Assembly: GCA_949494735.1 (NCBI GenBank)
Contig: CATABD010000009.1
Location: 1 to 51,310 of the forward strand
Direction of reading: 5' to 3'
Source: an uncultured Oscillospiraceae bacterium
GTDB lineage: Bacteria; Bacillota; Clostridia; Oscillospirales; Oscillospiraceae
Length of the DNA stretch: 51,310 nucleotides
The position numbers and the translations under genes are program-made. The notes beneath the pieces are model-generated. The model worked only from the letters and a program-made list of their open reading frames with translations. It was not told the origin of the DNA and made no database searches. Every line of letters starts with the position of its first letter. Positions within the stretch are counted from its first letter, which is position 1. This document shows positions 21,836 through 30,350 of this stretch, one piece after another.

Positions 21836-22681
21836 TTACAGCAACGAATAGTCCGCGATCATCATGCTGGTGCTGTGATCCAGTTCTGGATAGGCCACCC
21901 GCATAATTGCGCAGGCGATCATCAGCGAGGCCCTTCTTACCACAGCTTGAATATTGGAAACAGTCAAAAACTCTTGATTGGACGCCTCCATCTCCGGCAC
22001 TAAGTCCTTGACAGAGATTACAGCCGGGATTCCGATAGAAATGACCGGCACACCAATCGTGGATTGCGATAATTCCTCTCCGCTGTAATAAATCCGTATT
22101 CCAGCGTCCGTCAACTGTATACTGCGGCAGAGCCGGGAATATTCCGTGCAATTTGTGGAATCGACCAGCAGCACACAGGCCGCGTCTACTGCGGATGATG
22201 CGCTGGCGATTAAGGCGCTTCCGCTGATGTTTGTTTCGCCGCTCACACCTGGAGCCAGCACCGTCAGTTTTTCAAACACAGACTTCATCGGAACGTGGGT
22301 AAAAATCCTTTTTGCGGTTTCTGGCCCAATGGAATCAGCCGGGAAATCCCGGTTCCCTATTCCGCAGACCAGCAGCGTTTTTCCCTTGTAAGGAGACAGG
22401 TAGCGGTCCAGCTCCTCGGTCAAACAGGCGCAGACATTTTCCAGATCGTCATAGTCGCCCAGCGGCCCCGTCTGAAGGGTGGAATATTGCCCAACAGCCT
22501 TGCTCAAAAGACCCGCCATATCTTCATCCTTGATGTTCACGCGCTGGACAGGAATACCGTGGGCTTCGGTTTCGATGAAATCCACATATTCCGCGATCCA
22601 GTCACCGTTTTCTGACAGCGACCCTTTTTTGAACAGCCCTTCCAATGCCTTGCCAATTTCAGGCGGCAGATTTGCAGCCAT
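21836..22681 (-). CDS. gpr: GPR-family spore protease-like endopeptidase
   Basis: A 281-residue protein with the GPR signature. 'VCGIGNRDFPADSIGPETAKRI' matches the 'GLGN...PDALGP' box, 'LAPGVSGETNIS' matches 'IAPGVMGQTG', and there follow 'SIQLTDAGIRI' and 'TIGVPVISIGIPAVI'. GPR degrades small acid-soluble proteins on spore germination and is made as a zymogen. The fit covers the whole length. GGGGG lies upstream of the ATG. It sits in the cargo part of a mobile element beside a SLOG-fold gene, not in the usual chromosomal position near holA/rpsT. It could therefore be a second, mobile GPR with a different substrate; sequence divergence in the boxes supports that. Active-site residues cannot be confirmed by eye. 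Confidence 0.8.
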   Translation of the reverse strand: MAANLPPEIGKALEGLFKKGSLSENGDWIAEYVDFIETEAHGIPVQRVNIKDEDMAGLLSKAVGQYSTLQTGPLGDYDDLENVCACLTEELDRYLSPYKGKTLLVCGIGNRDFPADSIGPETAKRIFTHVPMKSVFEKLTVLAPGVSGETNISGSALIASASSAVDAACVLLVDSTNCTEYSRLCRSIQLTDAGIRIYYSGEELSQSTIGVPVISIGIPAVISVKDLVPEMEASNQEFLTVSNIQAVVRRASLMIACAIMRVAYPELDHSTSMMIADYSLL

Positions 22682-22701
22682 AATGAATCCCCCTTGTTTT
22701 T

Positions 22702-23235
22702 TCAGCTTAGATTTCTACTGTTAGCAAGCGTCGGGGTAAGTGGGTCGATCATAATAATCTCCCGCCCCGCCTTTTGCGCGTAGCGCACAGTCGCCGCCGT
22801 TCCTCCGCGCCGCTCCCCATTATACACCGCCAGCAGGATTCCGGCCTGATCCACCAAACGCCGGTTGCGTGCCAGCATACATCCATCATAGTATTTCCGG
22901 CTCACATAGTCCACAAAATCGGCCCGCGCTACAATCATGTGATACCGCTCCCGCGCTGAATCGCTCCATCTGTCCGCCTGCCCCTCGCAGGGCAGGACAC
23001 AGTGGAGGTTCAGCGCGGGGTTTTTTCTGCGCAGGTCAAGAACGATCTGCGCACAGTAGGTGTCGGTTCCTTCCGCCATGCCGCTGAAAAAATCCGTTAC
23101 ACCGACTTCCGCCAGTTTTGATATCTGCCCGGTCAGTTCCTCTTTCAGCGCCACACACCGGCTGTCCGTTTCGTCATATCTCCATGGGAATTTGCTGGGG
23201 CGGTGGCCGGTGAACGCGCAAGCGGTGTTCATCAT
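22702..23235 (-). CDS. SLOG-domain (DUF1273/YpsA-like) protein
   Basis: A 177-residue Rossmann-like protein of the DUF1273 type in the SLOG superfamily: 'CAFTGHRPSKFPWRYDE', 'FFSGMAEGTDTYCA', 'HCVLPCEGQADRWSD' and 'GILLAVYNGERRGGTAATVRYA'. SLOG proteins bind or make nucleotide-derived ligands, and some act as sensors in phage defence. AAGGAGA precedes the Met at 23235; the open frame continues upstream into the promoter. It is transcribed divergently from the XRE regulator from overlapping promoters, so it is probably its target. The stop is 20 bp from the GPR-type gene, so the two may form one operon. Substrate unknown. Confidence 0.8.
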   Translation of the reverse strand: MMNTACAFTGHRPSKFPWRYDETDSRCVALKEELTGQISKLAEVGVTDFFSGMAEGTDTYCAQIVLDLRRKNPALNLHCVLPCEGQADRWSDSARERYHMIVARADFVDYVSRKYYDGCMLARNRRLVDQAGILLAVYNGERRGGTAATVRYAQKAGREIIMIDPLTPTLANSRNLS

Positions 23236-23248
23236 AATTTGTGTCTCC

Positions 23249-23298
23249 TTGATACATATAATTATATGTATTATACATGAATGAATGGGTGAAATCAA
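23249..23298. promoter_or_regulatory. Divergent promoters with a 20-bp palindromic operator
   Basis: The minus promoter is TTGATT (23298-23293), 17 nt, TATAAT (23275-23270), reading to the SLOG gene. The plus promoter is TTGATA (23249-23254), 17 nt, TATACA (23272-23277), reading to the XRE gene. The exact palindrome ATACATATAATTATATGTAT (23252-23271) fills the plus spacer and follows the minus -10. It is the likely operator of the XRE protein. Confidence 0.7.
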
Positions 23299-23348
23299 TA
23301 CACACTATCCTATGTATGGTACGCTTCCTAAAAAGGAGGGGGACCGCT

Positions 23349-23711
23349 TTGAAAAATGTGATGGACTTACTTCGGGAACTGCGGGAAGATCATGACTATT
23401 CGCAGAGCGATATAGCGTCAGTTTTGGGTATCTCTCAGCAGCACTATTCCAAATACGAAAAAGGAGAATATGAGCTTCCTCTCCGGCATTTCATCACGCT
23501 GGCAGAGCATTATGGCGTATCTGCCGATTATCTGATTGGCCGATGTTCCTACGATGAAAAGAAGCCATTGGAAATGGTGTACGTCACTCGTGATTGCTCC
23601 TGTGAAAAGCTGGTAAAGGACACGCTATCTTTAAGTGAGCATGGGAGAATGTCGGTTGTGGAATATATAGAACTCCAGAAATTGAAAGAAAAACAATGGA
23701 GCGCATCATGA
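23349..23711 (+). CDS. XRE-family repressor
   Basis: A 120-residue protein. A Cro/C1-type HTH spans about residues 3-62: 'LLRELREDHDYSQSDIASVLGISQQHYSKYEKGEYELP', then 'YGVSADYLIGR'. The C-terminal half is probably for dimerisation. TTG at 23349 was chosen because GGAGGGGG precedes it at good spacing; ATG at 23358 is an alternative. A 20-bp palindrome lies within its own promoter, so autoregulation and control of the divergent SLOG gene are likely. The next gene overlaps by ATGA. Confidence 0.85.
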   Translation: MKNVMDLLRELREDHDYSQSDIASVLGISQQHYSKYEKGEYELPLRHFITLAEHYGVSADYLIGRCSYDEKKPLEMVYVTRDCSCEKLVKDTLSLSEHGRMSVVEYIELQKLKEKQWSAS

Positions 23712-24259
23712 TGAAAAAGCATCGACCCTCACTTGCCTACAAAAGACAGATGCAGCCCAATAGAACCTATGGAGACTTGCGGCAGAAGCATAAAGCCAAA
23801 ATTGCTGATTGGATGTTCAAATCCGTGTGCGAATACTATCGGGAGCATGGAGAAATGCCCCAAGGCGCGGCGGTGTCCGCGATCACGGATAAGGTATATG
23901 AGAAAATAGTCTCCACTTGCATATGGGTCCCCTATGACGAGGTTCACCAGGAGCTTCTCTCCAAGCTGCCCCAATACGAAATTCGCATTCAAGAGGACGG
24001 GCTTCCAGATAAGCCGCAACCGTCCCCAAATCCTCCGTCCGTGCCCAAAAAGAAAGGGAGCTGCGGTAAAGTCTGCCCAGCGTGTGGTAGAAAAATGAAA
24101 CAGCAGTTTATAGGGCTGAAGCATTGCAAATGCGGCATGAGCTGGCAGAGGGGCAAGGGCTTCTTTGAACGCACCAATGATATGGTATTTGCGCTGGAAC
24201 GGCGGAAAAGCGGGAAGAAAGTCAAGCAAATTCCTGTGGTCCGTTTCAAAGATGAATAG
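23708..24259 (+). CDS. Zinc-ribbon hypothetical protein
   Basis: A 183-residue basic protein. Residues 1-90 are helical (ADWMFKSVCEYYREHGEMP). A Pro-rich linker follows, then a zinc ribbon from about 120 (CGKVCPACGRKM with HCKCGMSW), and a basic tail. ATG at 23708 overlaps the TGA of the XRE gene, so translation is coupled. No known family is recognised. The zinc ribbon and basic charge suggest nucleic-acid binding, and coupling to a repressor suggests a co-regulator. It ends before a bidirectional terminator shared with the relaxase gene. Confidence 0.65.
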   Translation: MMKKHRPSLAYKRQMQPNRTYGDLRQKHKAKIADWMFKSVCEYYREHGEMPQGAAVSAITDKVYEKIVSTCIWVPYDEVHQELLSKLPQYEIRIQEDGLPDKPQPSPNPPSVPKKKGSCGKVCPACGRKMKQQFIGLKHCKCGMSWQRGKGFFERTNDMVFALERRKSGKKVKQIPVVRFKDE

Positions 24260-24288
24260 CCGACAAACGCTACAGTTGAATGAATATA

Positions 24289-24326
24289 AAAAATTCTCCC
24301 ATACCAAGCGGCATGGGAGAATTTTT
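24289..24326. terminator. Bidirectional terminator
   Basis: The arms AAAAATTCTCCCAT (24289-24302) and ATGGGAGAATTTTT (24313-24326) have a 10-nt loop. It serves the XRE operon (plus) and the relaxase (minus). Confidence 0.85.
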
Positions 24327-24330
24327 GCAG

Positions 24331-25734
24331 TCACCGCTCCGGCTTTTGTTCTCTATTCTGCTCTTGTTCCTCCAGCTCCAGGCCGAGGATTTTGTCCACG
24401 TTCTGCTTCGCTGTCTGATAAGCGATCATGTCCTGACGCGCCGTTCGGTACTCCTCGTATTCCCGCTGCTTCTCCGCCAGCAGCTCGGCGTACTCCTGGG
24501 AAAGCTGGGCCACTTTGGGGATGGGCTTGCCGCCCAGGGCGTCAAAGGCCCTTTTCGCAGCCTCATGCTGGGCGATCTCGGCCCCATGCTCCGCCAGGAA
24601 TTCCTTTTTATGGCGGGACTTCTTATAGGCAGCGTAGACCTCCCGCGTCTTGGAGTAATTGATGATATGGGTCTTTAACTGGGCGACATCGGCCATCCGC
24701 GCCTCTAACTGTTTGATGCGGCGGGAAGCGGCATTGAACCTGTCCCCGGCCTGCACCGCCCGTGCCGCCAGCTCATCATAATCGGTCAGGCCGTTGTCCA
24801 CCAGAAAATTCAGCGTCTTAGCGGCCTCTTTCAGATTAAATATTTTTGCCCAGTGCTCATACCCGGCACCCTTCCCAGCGGCCATCTTCGCTTGAATGTC
24901 GATAAGCAGATTGACCTTCCGGCCATCCCGCTGAAAGGGCTTCTTTGCCCCGGCAGGCCCCCCGCCCCGGACGGCGAAACGCTCCCGCAGGGCTTCCCTG
25001 GTATAATCGCTCCCCAGTTTGGAGGAGCGGGTGAAGCGGTCCCAGCCGGGGGCGCGGAAGGACAGCGTTTTTCCCTCCTTTACCTCATAGCCCTCGGCCC
25101 GCATTTTTGCCAGGAAATCCTCGTAGTCCCGGCTGTTGGGAAGCACCCGGTCAATGGCCTGCCGTAGCTGCTCCTTATGACTGGAGCCGTATTGAGCCGC
25201 CGCCAGTTCTTTCTGTTTCTTTGCGCTGGGCTTTGGATTTTCAATGACTGAATAGCCGTGGGACCTGCACAGATTGTCATTCAGCTCCCGCAGGATGAAA
25301 GCGGAATCCTTAACGTTCTGAAATTTGCCGTCACAGTTAAGATTGGTACTGTTAAACTCAATGTGGGTGTGAATGTGGGCCTTGTCCACATGGGTGGACA
25401 CCACAAATTGGTGCTGGCCTTTGGTGAATTTCATAGCCAGCTCGTAGCCAATGCGGTTGGCCTCCTCCGGGGTGATCTCGCCGGGTTTGAAGGACTGGAT
25501 GATGCGGTACATGAGTATGTCGTGAGCCGGGTCCTGTCTGCGCCCAGTGAGCTGGAAATAGAGCTTTTTGCTGGCCTCAAACTCCTCGGCGGCGGACTCC
25601 GGCAGACACATAAAGGAGGACACCAGCTCGCCGTCGATGGTTTTTTCCGCTTTTTGATCGTAGTCCAGGCGGTCCATCATGAACCGCCTGTGGTTGCGCA
25701 TGGTTTTGCGGGGGTATAGGCTGGAAATCGCCAC
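24331..25734 (-). CDS. MobP-type relaxase
   Basis: A 467-residue relaxase of the MOB-P kind. The N-terminal part has the Tyr in 'LDYDQKAEKTIDGELV', the 'IIQSFKPGEITPEEANRIGYELA' block, and the metal-binding three-His motif 'DKAHIHTHIEFNST' (H-x-H-x-H). It nicks the transfer origin and stays bound to the DNA 5' end. The C-terminal half is coiled coil. I chose GTG at 25734 (start MAISSLYP) because AAAGGAGG lies just upstream; the frame opens 27 codons earlier, within the promoter. The RHH protein diverging from it is the likely accessory factor. As this relaxase is short and a MobC and large conjugation genes are elsewhere, it may mobilise a sub-region, or the whole element may be a composite. 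Confidence 0.85.
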   Translation of the reverse strand: MAISSLYPRKTMRNHRRFMMDRLDYDQKAEKTIDGELVSSFMCLPESAAEEFEASKKLYFQLTGRRQDPAHDILMYRIIQSFKPGEITPEEANRIGYELAMKFTKGQHQFVVSTHVDKAHIHTHIEFNSTNLNCDGKFQNVKDSAFILRELNDNLCRSHGYSVIENPKPSAKKQKELAAAQYGSSHKEQLRQAIDRVLPNSRDYEDFLAKMRAEGYEVKEGKTLSFRAPGWDRFTRSSKLGSDYTREALRERFAVRGGGPAGAKKPFQRDGRKVNLLIDIQAKMAAGKGAGYEHWAKIFNLKEAAKTLNFLVDNGLTDYDELAARAVQAGDRFNAASRRIKQLEARMADVAQLKTHIINYSKTREVYAAYKKSRHKKEFLAEHGAEIAQHEAAKRAFDALGGKPIPKVAQLSQEYAELLAEKQREYEEYRTARQDMIAYQTAKQNVDKILGLELEEQEQNREQKPER

Positions 25735-25752
25735 TTGATCCTCCTTTCTTTC

Positions 25753-25815
25753 GACTATAAAAGTATAGTCTATTAGAACTATATCATTATAATATACTAA
25801 AATCATCTCTGTCAA
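25753..25815 (-). promoter_or_regulatory. Relaxase promoter and inverted repeat
   Basis: On the minus strand there is TTGACA (25815-25810), 18 nt and TATAAT (25791-25786). Downstream, GACTATA and TATAGTC (25753-25770) form a 7-bp inverted repeat around the transcription start, a likely site for the RHH protein or part of oriT. Confidence 0.65.
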
Positions 25816-25847
25816 GCTACACTATAACTATCAGAAGGGGTGGCAGT

Positions 25848-26042
25848 ATGGCAGAGGAAATCAAAATCAAAAAGAAGTCTGCCCGCAGAGGGGACGATGG
25901 GCATAAGGTCGTGTCTGTCCGCATGAGGGATGAACTGATTGAGCGGTTGGACGCTCTGGCGGAAACTGCAAACCGATCCAGAAATGAGATCATCAATTTG
26001 CTTCTGGAATCAGCCGTGGATATTGTGAAGATTGAGGAGTAG
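25848..26042 (+). CDS. Ribbon-helix-helix relaxosome accessory protein
   Basis: A 64-residue CopG/Arc-type protein. A basic N-terminus leads to the strand 'KVVSVRMRDELIERLDALAETANRSRNEIINLLLESAVD'. Such proteins sit at oriT and repress the mobilization promoter. GAAGGGGTGG lies upstream of the ATG. It is divergent from the relaxase, and the intergenic inverted repeat is a natural target. Confidence 0.8.
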   Translation: MAEEIKIKKKSARRGDDGHKVVSVRMRDELIERLDALAETANRSRNEIINLLLESAVDIVKIEE

Positions 26043-26073
26043 TCCCCATTTTATTTCAGTGGTCTTGTTATAA

Positions 26074-26109
26074 AAAATGTGGGTAGGCCATGCGCCCTAC
26101 CCACATTTT
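26074..26109. terminator. Bidirectional terminator
   Basis: AAAATGTGGGTAGG (26074-26087) and CCTACCCACATTTT (26096-26109) with an 8-nt loop, between the convergent RHH and coiled-coil genes. Confidence 0.85.
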
Positions 26110-26112
26110 CTA

Positions 26113-26448
26113 TCATTCCTCAGTTTGAGCTAAACCCAGACGCTCGGCGATCTCCTCCGGCTTCAGCCCGGATTTGCTGGCGGTCTGAATGAGTTCTTGT
26201 ATCTTCTGTTTTTTCGTCTTGCGGGGTTTGCGCGGAGGCTTAGGTGCGAGAATGTCTTTTTTCTGCTGCTCCAGCACCGCAATTCGCTCCTTCACCGCCG
26301 CCGCCTTCGCGTCAAATTCCTGGTTTGCGGCAGTCCGTCTTGCCTCAATGCTTTCCAAATCCTCGTTCAGCTTCTGAATTTTGGCGTCAATGTCAGCAGC
26401 CTTCTGTTCAGCGGTGCGGCGGGGACGCCTTACTTTTTGTTCATCCAT
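26113..26448 (-). CDS. Coiled-coil protein with basic Pro/Lys linker
   Basis: A 111-residue protein. Residues 10-70 are a charged coiled coil (AEQKAADIDAKIQKLNEDLESIEARR). A basic linker (PKPPRKPRKTKKQK) follows, and the end looks like a small HTH (SGLKPEEIAERLGLA). Similar small proteins accompany mobilization genes in Firmicute elements. It may bind DNA through the C-terminus. The start has a GGAG-type ribosome site. Function unknown. Confidence 0.65.
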   Translation of the reverse strand: MDEQKVRRPRRTAEQKAADIDAKIQKLNEDLESIEARRTAANQEFDAKAAAVKERIAVLEQQKKDILAPKPPRKPRKTKKQKIQELIQTASKSGLKPEEIAERLGLAQTEE

Positions 26449-26545
26449 ACCGGCAAAACTCCTTCTATAAATATTTTAAGTAGAACTTTCAAAGAAATTA
26501 TATCCAGCATCACTTTTTTTATAAGGCGGGGTTCTCATTCACGTT

Positions 26546-27214
26546 TCAATTCCCGTGGAGAACGCTGACTGTTGATTCGATAGGATAGCCCAAAAGCAGG
26601 CCGGTGGTAATAAACTCTGCCGTAGTTCCTGCCTGTGAATACGAGAATGGGGCCTTATCTGTTCCATATAATTTCATTTCACAAGCGCAAAGGTGCTCAA
26701 CCTCCTTTTTTTCGGAGGCAGAAACATAATGGCCCAACTTCTCGTAAAACTCGAATACCGTATCAAGGTTGATATAATCCGATATGCTTCCGATCCGGCA
26801 GATGAATGTGTTTAGATACGCTGGTCCTGATTGCTGATCTTCCACATCGGCAAAAATATCCGCAGGCAGAGAATCTTTAAAAATCCGAAATTGGCGTAGT
26901 GCTTCCTCTCGGGTGGGATAGTCAGGAGTATATATATGTTTGAGGGAGTGCGATATGCCCGCAAAGAGTTTCAAACCATTCTGCACAGCGGTATTCAGAT
27001 ACTCCTCGTCATAGGCCCAGCCGCCGCAGCAATCCACATTGGCCCAGGAATTGTATGGGATCTCTATTGGGTCTTGGATAAAGTCAAAACGGTATGTGCG
27101 AATGCAATACTTGTTTTCCGGGAAGCCGCTGTAAACCTTAACTTGGCTGCGCCGCTTGAAATCGTCCCGGACGATTGTAACGCCTTTTGAGTTTTGATGC
27201 AAAATTATGCTCAT
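26546..27214 (-). CDS. Hypothetical protein
   Basis: A 222-residue soluble protein ending in '..LLGYPIESTVSVLHGN', a C-terminal motif that I have seen in unassigned clostridial proteins. It is rich in aromatic residues and Cys (VDCCGGWAYDEEYL, HLCACEMKLYG). The Met at 27214 was chosen because GAGGTTTTAC lies just upstream; GTG at 27229 is less likely. There are no membrane segments. It stands alone between the mobilization genes and the toprim gene, in AT-richer DNA, consistent with acquired cargo. No function is proposed. Confidence 0.65.
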   Translation of the reverse strand: MSIILHQNSKGVTIVRDDFKRRSQVKVYSGFPENKYCIRTYRFDFIQDPIEIPYNSWANVDCCGGWAYDEEYLNTAVQNGLKLFAGISHSLKHIYTPDYPTREEALRQFRIFKDSLPADIFADVEDQQSGPAYLNTFICRIGSISDYINLDTVFEFYEKLGHYVSASEKKEVEHLCACEMKLYGTDKAPFSYSQAGTTAEFITTGLLLGYPIESTVSVLHGN

Positions 27215-27296
27215 GTAAAACCTCACCACAACTCATAAAAATGATGTTTTAGCTTTAATCCAGATTCCATGCTTTTTAACTACCTTTTACAATATA

Positions 27297-28199
27297 TCAC
27301 AAAGCGCATTGATGTTCCACTACTTTTTTCTGTTGTGTGCGCACCTGTGTGCAGAGAAATTCGTTATAGTCCTTCCCATACTCCGCAGGCGGCGGGTTAT
27401 GATAGATCAGTTTTATCCGCTGGGATAGCTCCGGCTCCTCTCGAATGGCCCGCTCCAGCCGTTCCATGCCCTCCATCCCGGCCTTGTCATTGTCAAGGCA
27501 CAAGCTCACTTGGGTAATGCGCGGATGATCGTGCAGAAATTGGAGCATGGCTCGGGGCGCGGTTCCGCCCAGGGAAATGTAGTGGCTGTCCCGCCAGTCG
27601 CCCCCGGCCTGCTTCACCAGCGAGGCCAGGGAGAGGGCGTCAATGGGGCTTTCCGCCACGGCCAGCCTGGGACACGCCGGGTCAGCGGCCAGCAGGGAAA
27701 AACCATATCGCTTGTCGCTGCCCTCCACATCCATCCGAAAGTTGTCCCGCGTCCCCCGCAGGCAGGCGAACCGGGCGCGGCCTGCCGGGTCCCTGCCCAC
27801 AAAGACACAGTTCCGATATTTCCGGCTCTCGTAAAGAGTACCGGCCTGAATACACGCTTGCAGCAGCTCCGGGTGAATGCCCCGGCCTTGCAGATAGGAT
27901 AGCATGGCGGAGGGGAACCGGCTGGCATCTGGGAGCTGGAAGGGCTTCGGGGGCTTTGGCTTTGGCCGTTCCTGGGGCGGCGGGGCACGAGAACCGCACA
28001 GGGTCTCCACCGCCTCCACAAAGGTCATATCCCGCACCTCAATGAGATAATCCAACGCCGTCCGGCCACCGACGCCCCGGCTGTGCCAGCACCATTTCCC
28101 GTTGGAGATTTTGAGGCTGTCATGGGTGCGGGTGCAGTATTCGTTTGGGCCGCACCGTTTCAGCTCATGGGGTTCATAGGTTTGGAGATAGGAAAGCAA
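27297..28199 (-). CDS. DUF3991 and toprim domain protein
   Basis: A 300-residue primase-like protein. The DUF3991 part (about 1-80) has 'GPNEYCTRTHDSLKISNGKWCWH'. The toprim domain (about 155-270) has the 'VAESPIDALSLASL' Glu motif and 'SLCLDNDKAG' (the DxD motif). It probably handles replication primers during transfer. TTG at 28199 is the only usable start in frame, with AAGGAA ahead. The frame, and family similarity (KAKEWD), extend about 12 codons further up, where no start codon exists, so the original start may have been lost by mutation. Promoters for the polymerase gene lie divergently upstream. Confidence 0.8.
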   Translation of the reverse strand: MLSYLQTYEPHELKRCGPNEYCTRTHDSLKISNGKWCWHSRGVGGRTALDYLIEVRDMTFVEAVETLCGSRAPPPQERPKPKPPKPFQLPDASRFPSAMLSYLQGRGIHPELLQACIQAGTLYESRKYRNCVFVGRDPAGRARFACLRGTRDNFRMDVEGSDKRYGFSLLAADPACPRLAVAESPIDALSLASLVKQAGGDWRDSHYISLGGTAPRAMLQFLHDHPRITQVSLCLDNDKAGMEGMERLERAIREEPELSQRIKLIYHNPPPAEYGKDYNEFLCTQVRTQQKKVVEHQCAL

Positions 28200-28302
28200 G
28201 TCCCATTCCTTCGCCTTTTCTATCTGTTCCTTTGTTACGCTTGATATAACATATCATCTCTTTTCATAAAGCCCTATGGGCATTTCTTTTTTGCAACGTC
28301 AT

Positions 28303-28339
28303 CGAACATATGGACAATTGCGCTGATGAAGTGTATAAT
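28303..28339 (+). promoter_or_regulatory. Promoter with degenerate LexA-like box
   Basis: TGGACA (28311-28316), 17 nt and a perfect TATAAT (28334-28339). CGAACATATG (28303-28312) is the first part of a Gram-positive LexA box (CGAAC-N4-GTTCG), but the right half-site is degenerate. SOS control of the polymerase is plausible but weakened. Confidence 0.55.
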
Positions 28340-28381
28340 AGGGATAACCTGTGGTACGCTGAGGTGGGAGGTGAGTCCGGT

Positions 28382-29905
28382 ATGAAAGACAAGGTGTATA
28401 TGGCTATCGACCTCAGAAGTTTTTACGCTTCCGTCGAGTGCATTGAGCGCGGCCTGGACCCCCTAACCACCAATCTTGTGGTGGCGGACAAGAGCCGGAC
28501 AGAGAAAACCATCTGTTTGGCGGTCACACCATCTTTGAAATCCTATGGCATCTCCGGCCGCGCAAGGCTGTTCGAGGTAGTACAGCGGGTGGCGGAGGTG
28601 AACGCCCAACGGCGGCGGAACGCTCCGGGACGGCAGTTCACCGGCTCCTCCTGGTATGACCCGGACGTAAAAGCCCACCCAGAACTGGCCCTGGATTACC
28701 TGGTTGCCCCGCCCAGGATGGCCCATTATATCGAATGGAGCACAAAAATCTACAACGTCTATTTGAAATACGTGGCCCCCGAAGATGTGTTCGCGTATAG
28801 TATCGACGAGGTGCTGATGGATGTGACCAACTACCTGCCCACCTATCAACTCACTCCTCGGGAGCTGGCTCGAAAGATCGTTCTGGACGTGTTGGACACC
28901 ACCGGCATTACCGCCACGGCGGGCATCGGCACCAACTTATATCTGGCGAAGGTAGCCATGGATATCTGGGCCAAGCACACCAAACCGGACAAAAACGGTG
29001 TGCGTGTGGCAGCAATGGACGAGATGAGCTACCGCCGCCTGCTGTGGGATCACCGCCCCCTCACAGACTTCTGGCGGGTGGGACCGGGCTACGCCAAAAA
29101 ACTGGAGGCACAGGGGCTGTACACCATGGGAGATATCGCCCGGTGCTCCATCGGTAATGCCGCCGACTACTACAACGAAGATCTTCTTTACAGGATGTTC
29201 GGCGTGAACGCGGAACTCTTGATCGACCATGCCTGGGGGTACGAGCCGGTAACAATGGCTGACATCAAAGCGTACAAGCCCGAAGCAAAAAGCGTAGGCT
29301 CCGGGCAGGTGCTCACCTGTCCCTATCCCTTCGACAAGGCCCGAATGGTAGCCTGGGAAATGGCGGACCAACTGGCCCTCGAACTGGTGGGCCAGCGGCT
29401 GGTGACGAACCAGCTCACCCTCACCGTGGGCTATGATATCGACAATCTCCGGGACAGTGAGCGCCGCAAGCAATACCACGGCGAGGTCAAAACAGACCGC
29501 TATGGGCGGCAGATTCCCAAACACGCCCACGGCACCGCCAATTTGGAGGAGCACACCGCCTCCTCCAAGCGTATCACAGCGGCGATCCTGGAACTCTTTG
29601 ACCGCACCGTGGATAGAAACCTGCTGATCCGCCGGTTGTACCTTGCCGCAAACCGGGTGACGGATGAAACCACGGTATCTGATGGGCCAGTCATGGAGCA
29701 AATGGACCTGTTCACAGACTACGCAGCCGCTCAGGCAAAAAAGGAAGCTGAAGCGGCGGAGCTGGCACGGGAGCGCAAACTCCAGGAGGCCATGCTGGGC
29801 ATCAAGAACAAGTATGGCAAAAACGCCATCTTAAAGGGGACAAATTTGATTGACGGCGCTACCGCCGCTGACCGCAATGGACGTATCGGGGGGCATAAGG
29901 CTTAA
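28382..29905 (+). CDS. Y-family DNA polymerase (UmuC/DinB-like)
   Basis: A 507-residue translesion polymerase of the UmuC-like type found on Firmicute mobile elements. The catalytic Asp is near residue 10 in 'YMAIDLRSFYASVEC'. The acidic pair is in 'FAYSIDEVLMD' (about 138-147). There follow 'TATAGIGTNLYLAKVA' and the HhH region 'RVGPGYAKKLEAQGLYTM'. The C-terminus (about 320-460) is the little-finger region. I chose the Met at 28382 because GGAGGTGAG precedes it. It is the first gene of an operon with a YolD-like and an IreB-like protein. It may protect the element during transfer-associated single-stranded DNA damage. The LexA-like half-site suggests induction by damage. Confidence 0.9.
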   Translation: MKDKVYMAIDLRSFYASVECIERGLDPLTTNLVVADKSRTEKTICLAVTPSLKSYGISGRARLFEVVQRVAEVNAQRRRNAPGRQFTGSSWYDPDVKAHPELALDYLVAPPRMAHYIEWSTKIYNVYLKYVAPEDVFAYSIDEVLMDVTNYLPTYQLTPRELARKIVLDVLDTTGITATAGIGTNLYLAKVAMDIWAKHTKPDKNGVRVAAMDEMSYRRLLWDHRPLTDFWRVGPGYAKKLEAQGLYTMGDIARCSIGNAADYYNEDLLYRMFGVNAELLIDHAWGYEPVTMADIKAYKPEAKSVGSGQVLTCPYPFDKARMVAWEMADQLALELVGQRLVTNQLTLTVGYDIDNLRDSERRKQYHGEVKTDRYGRQIPKHAHGTANLEEHTASSKRITAAILELFDRTVDRNLLIRRLYLAANRVTDETTVSDGPVMEQMDLFTDYAAAQAKKEAEAAELARERKLQEAMLGIKNKYGKNAILKGTNLIDGATAADRNGRIGGHKA

Positions 29906-29906
29906 C

Positions 29907-30320
29907 ATGGGAGCTTACGATGATATTTTGAATCTGCCCTACCCCATACCGACCAGACATCCCCGTATGCCTATGGCAGACCGGGCGGCGCAGTTCCAGC
30001 CCTTTCAAGCCCTATCTGGTTACGGTTCAGCCATTCAAGAGACAGTCCGTGTTACCGGGGAGCGGGTGGAACTTACTGAGGATGAGAAGGGCGTTCTGGA
30101 CGAGAAGCTGCGGCATCTGTTTGAAACAGGCGAGGAGGGCGTATTCACATATTTTCTGCCCGATGAAAAAAAGAGCGGCGGGACTTATGTCGCCACTATG
30201 GGAAGGATCAGGAAAATTGACCCATTGCAGGGCTGTGTCGTTCTCATGGACGGCACGGCCATCTCTATTGAGGATATTTTAGAAATCAAGGGTGAGGCTG
30301 TTCAAGACAACCCGTTTTAA
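29907..30320 (+). CDS. YolD-like protein
   Basis: A 137-residue protein. The part 'MADRAAQFQPFQALSGYGSAIQETVRVTGERVELTEDEKG' is what I associate with YolD-like proteins next to Y-family polymerases. The rest has a small beta-rich domain (GTYVATMGRIRKIDPLQGCVVLMDGTAISIEDI). It starts one base after the polymerase stop, so it is co-translated. Its role beside the polymerase is not known; accessory or regulatory functions are likely. Confidence 0.65.
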   Translation: MGAYDDILNLPYPIPTRHPRMPMADRAAQFQPFQALSGYGSAIQETVRVTGERVELTEDEKGVLDEKLRHLFETGEEGVFTYFLPDEKKSGGTYVATMGRIRKIDPLQGCVVLMDGTAISIEDILEIKGEAVQDNPF

Positions 30321-30350
30321 CAAGAAACGGTCCCGCCGGGAGAGGGAGCT

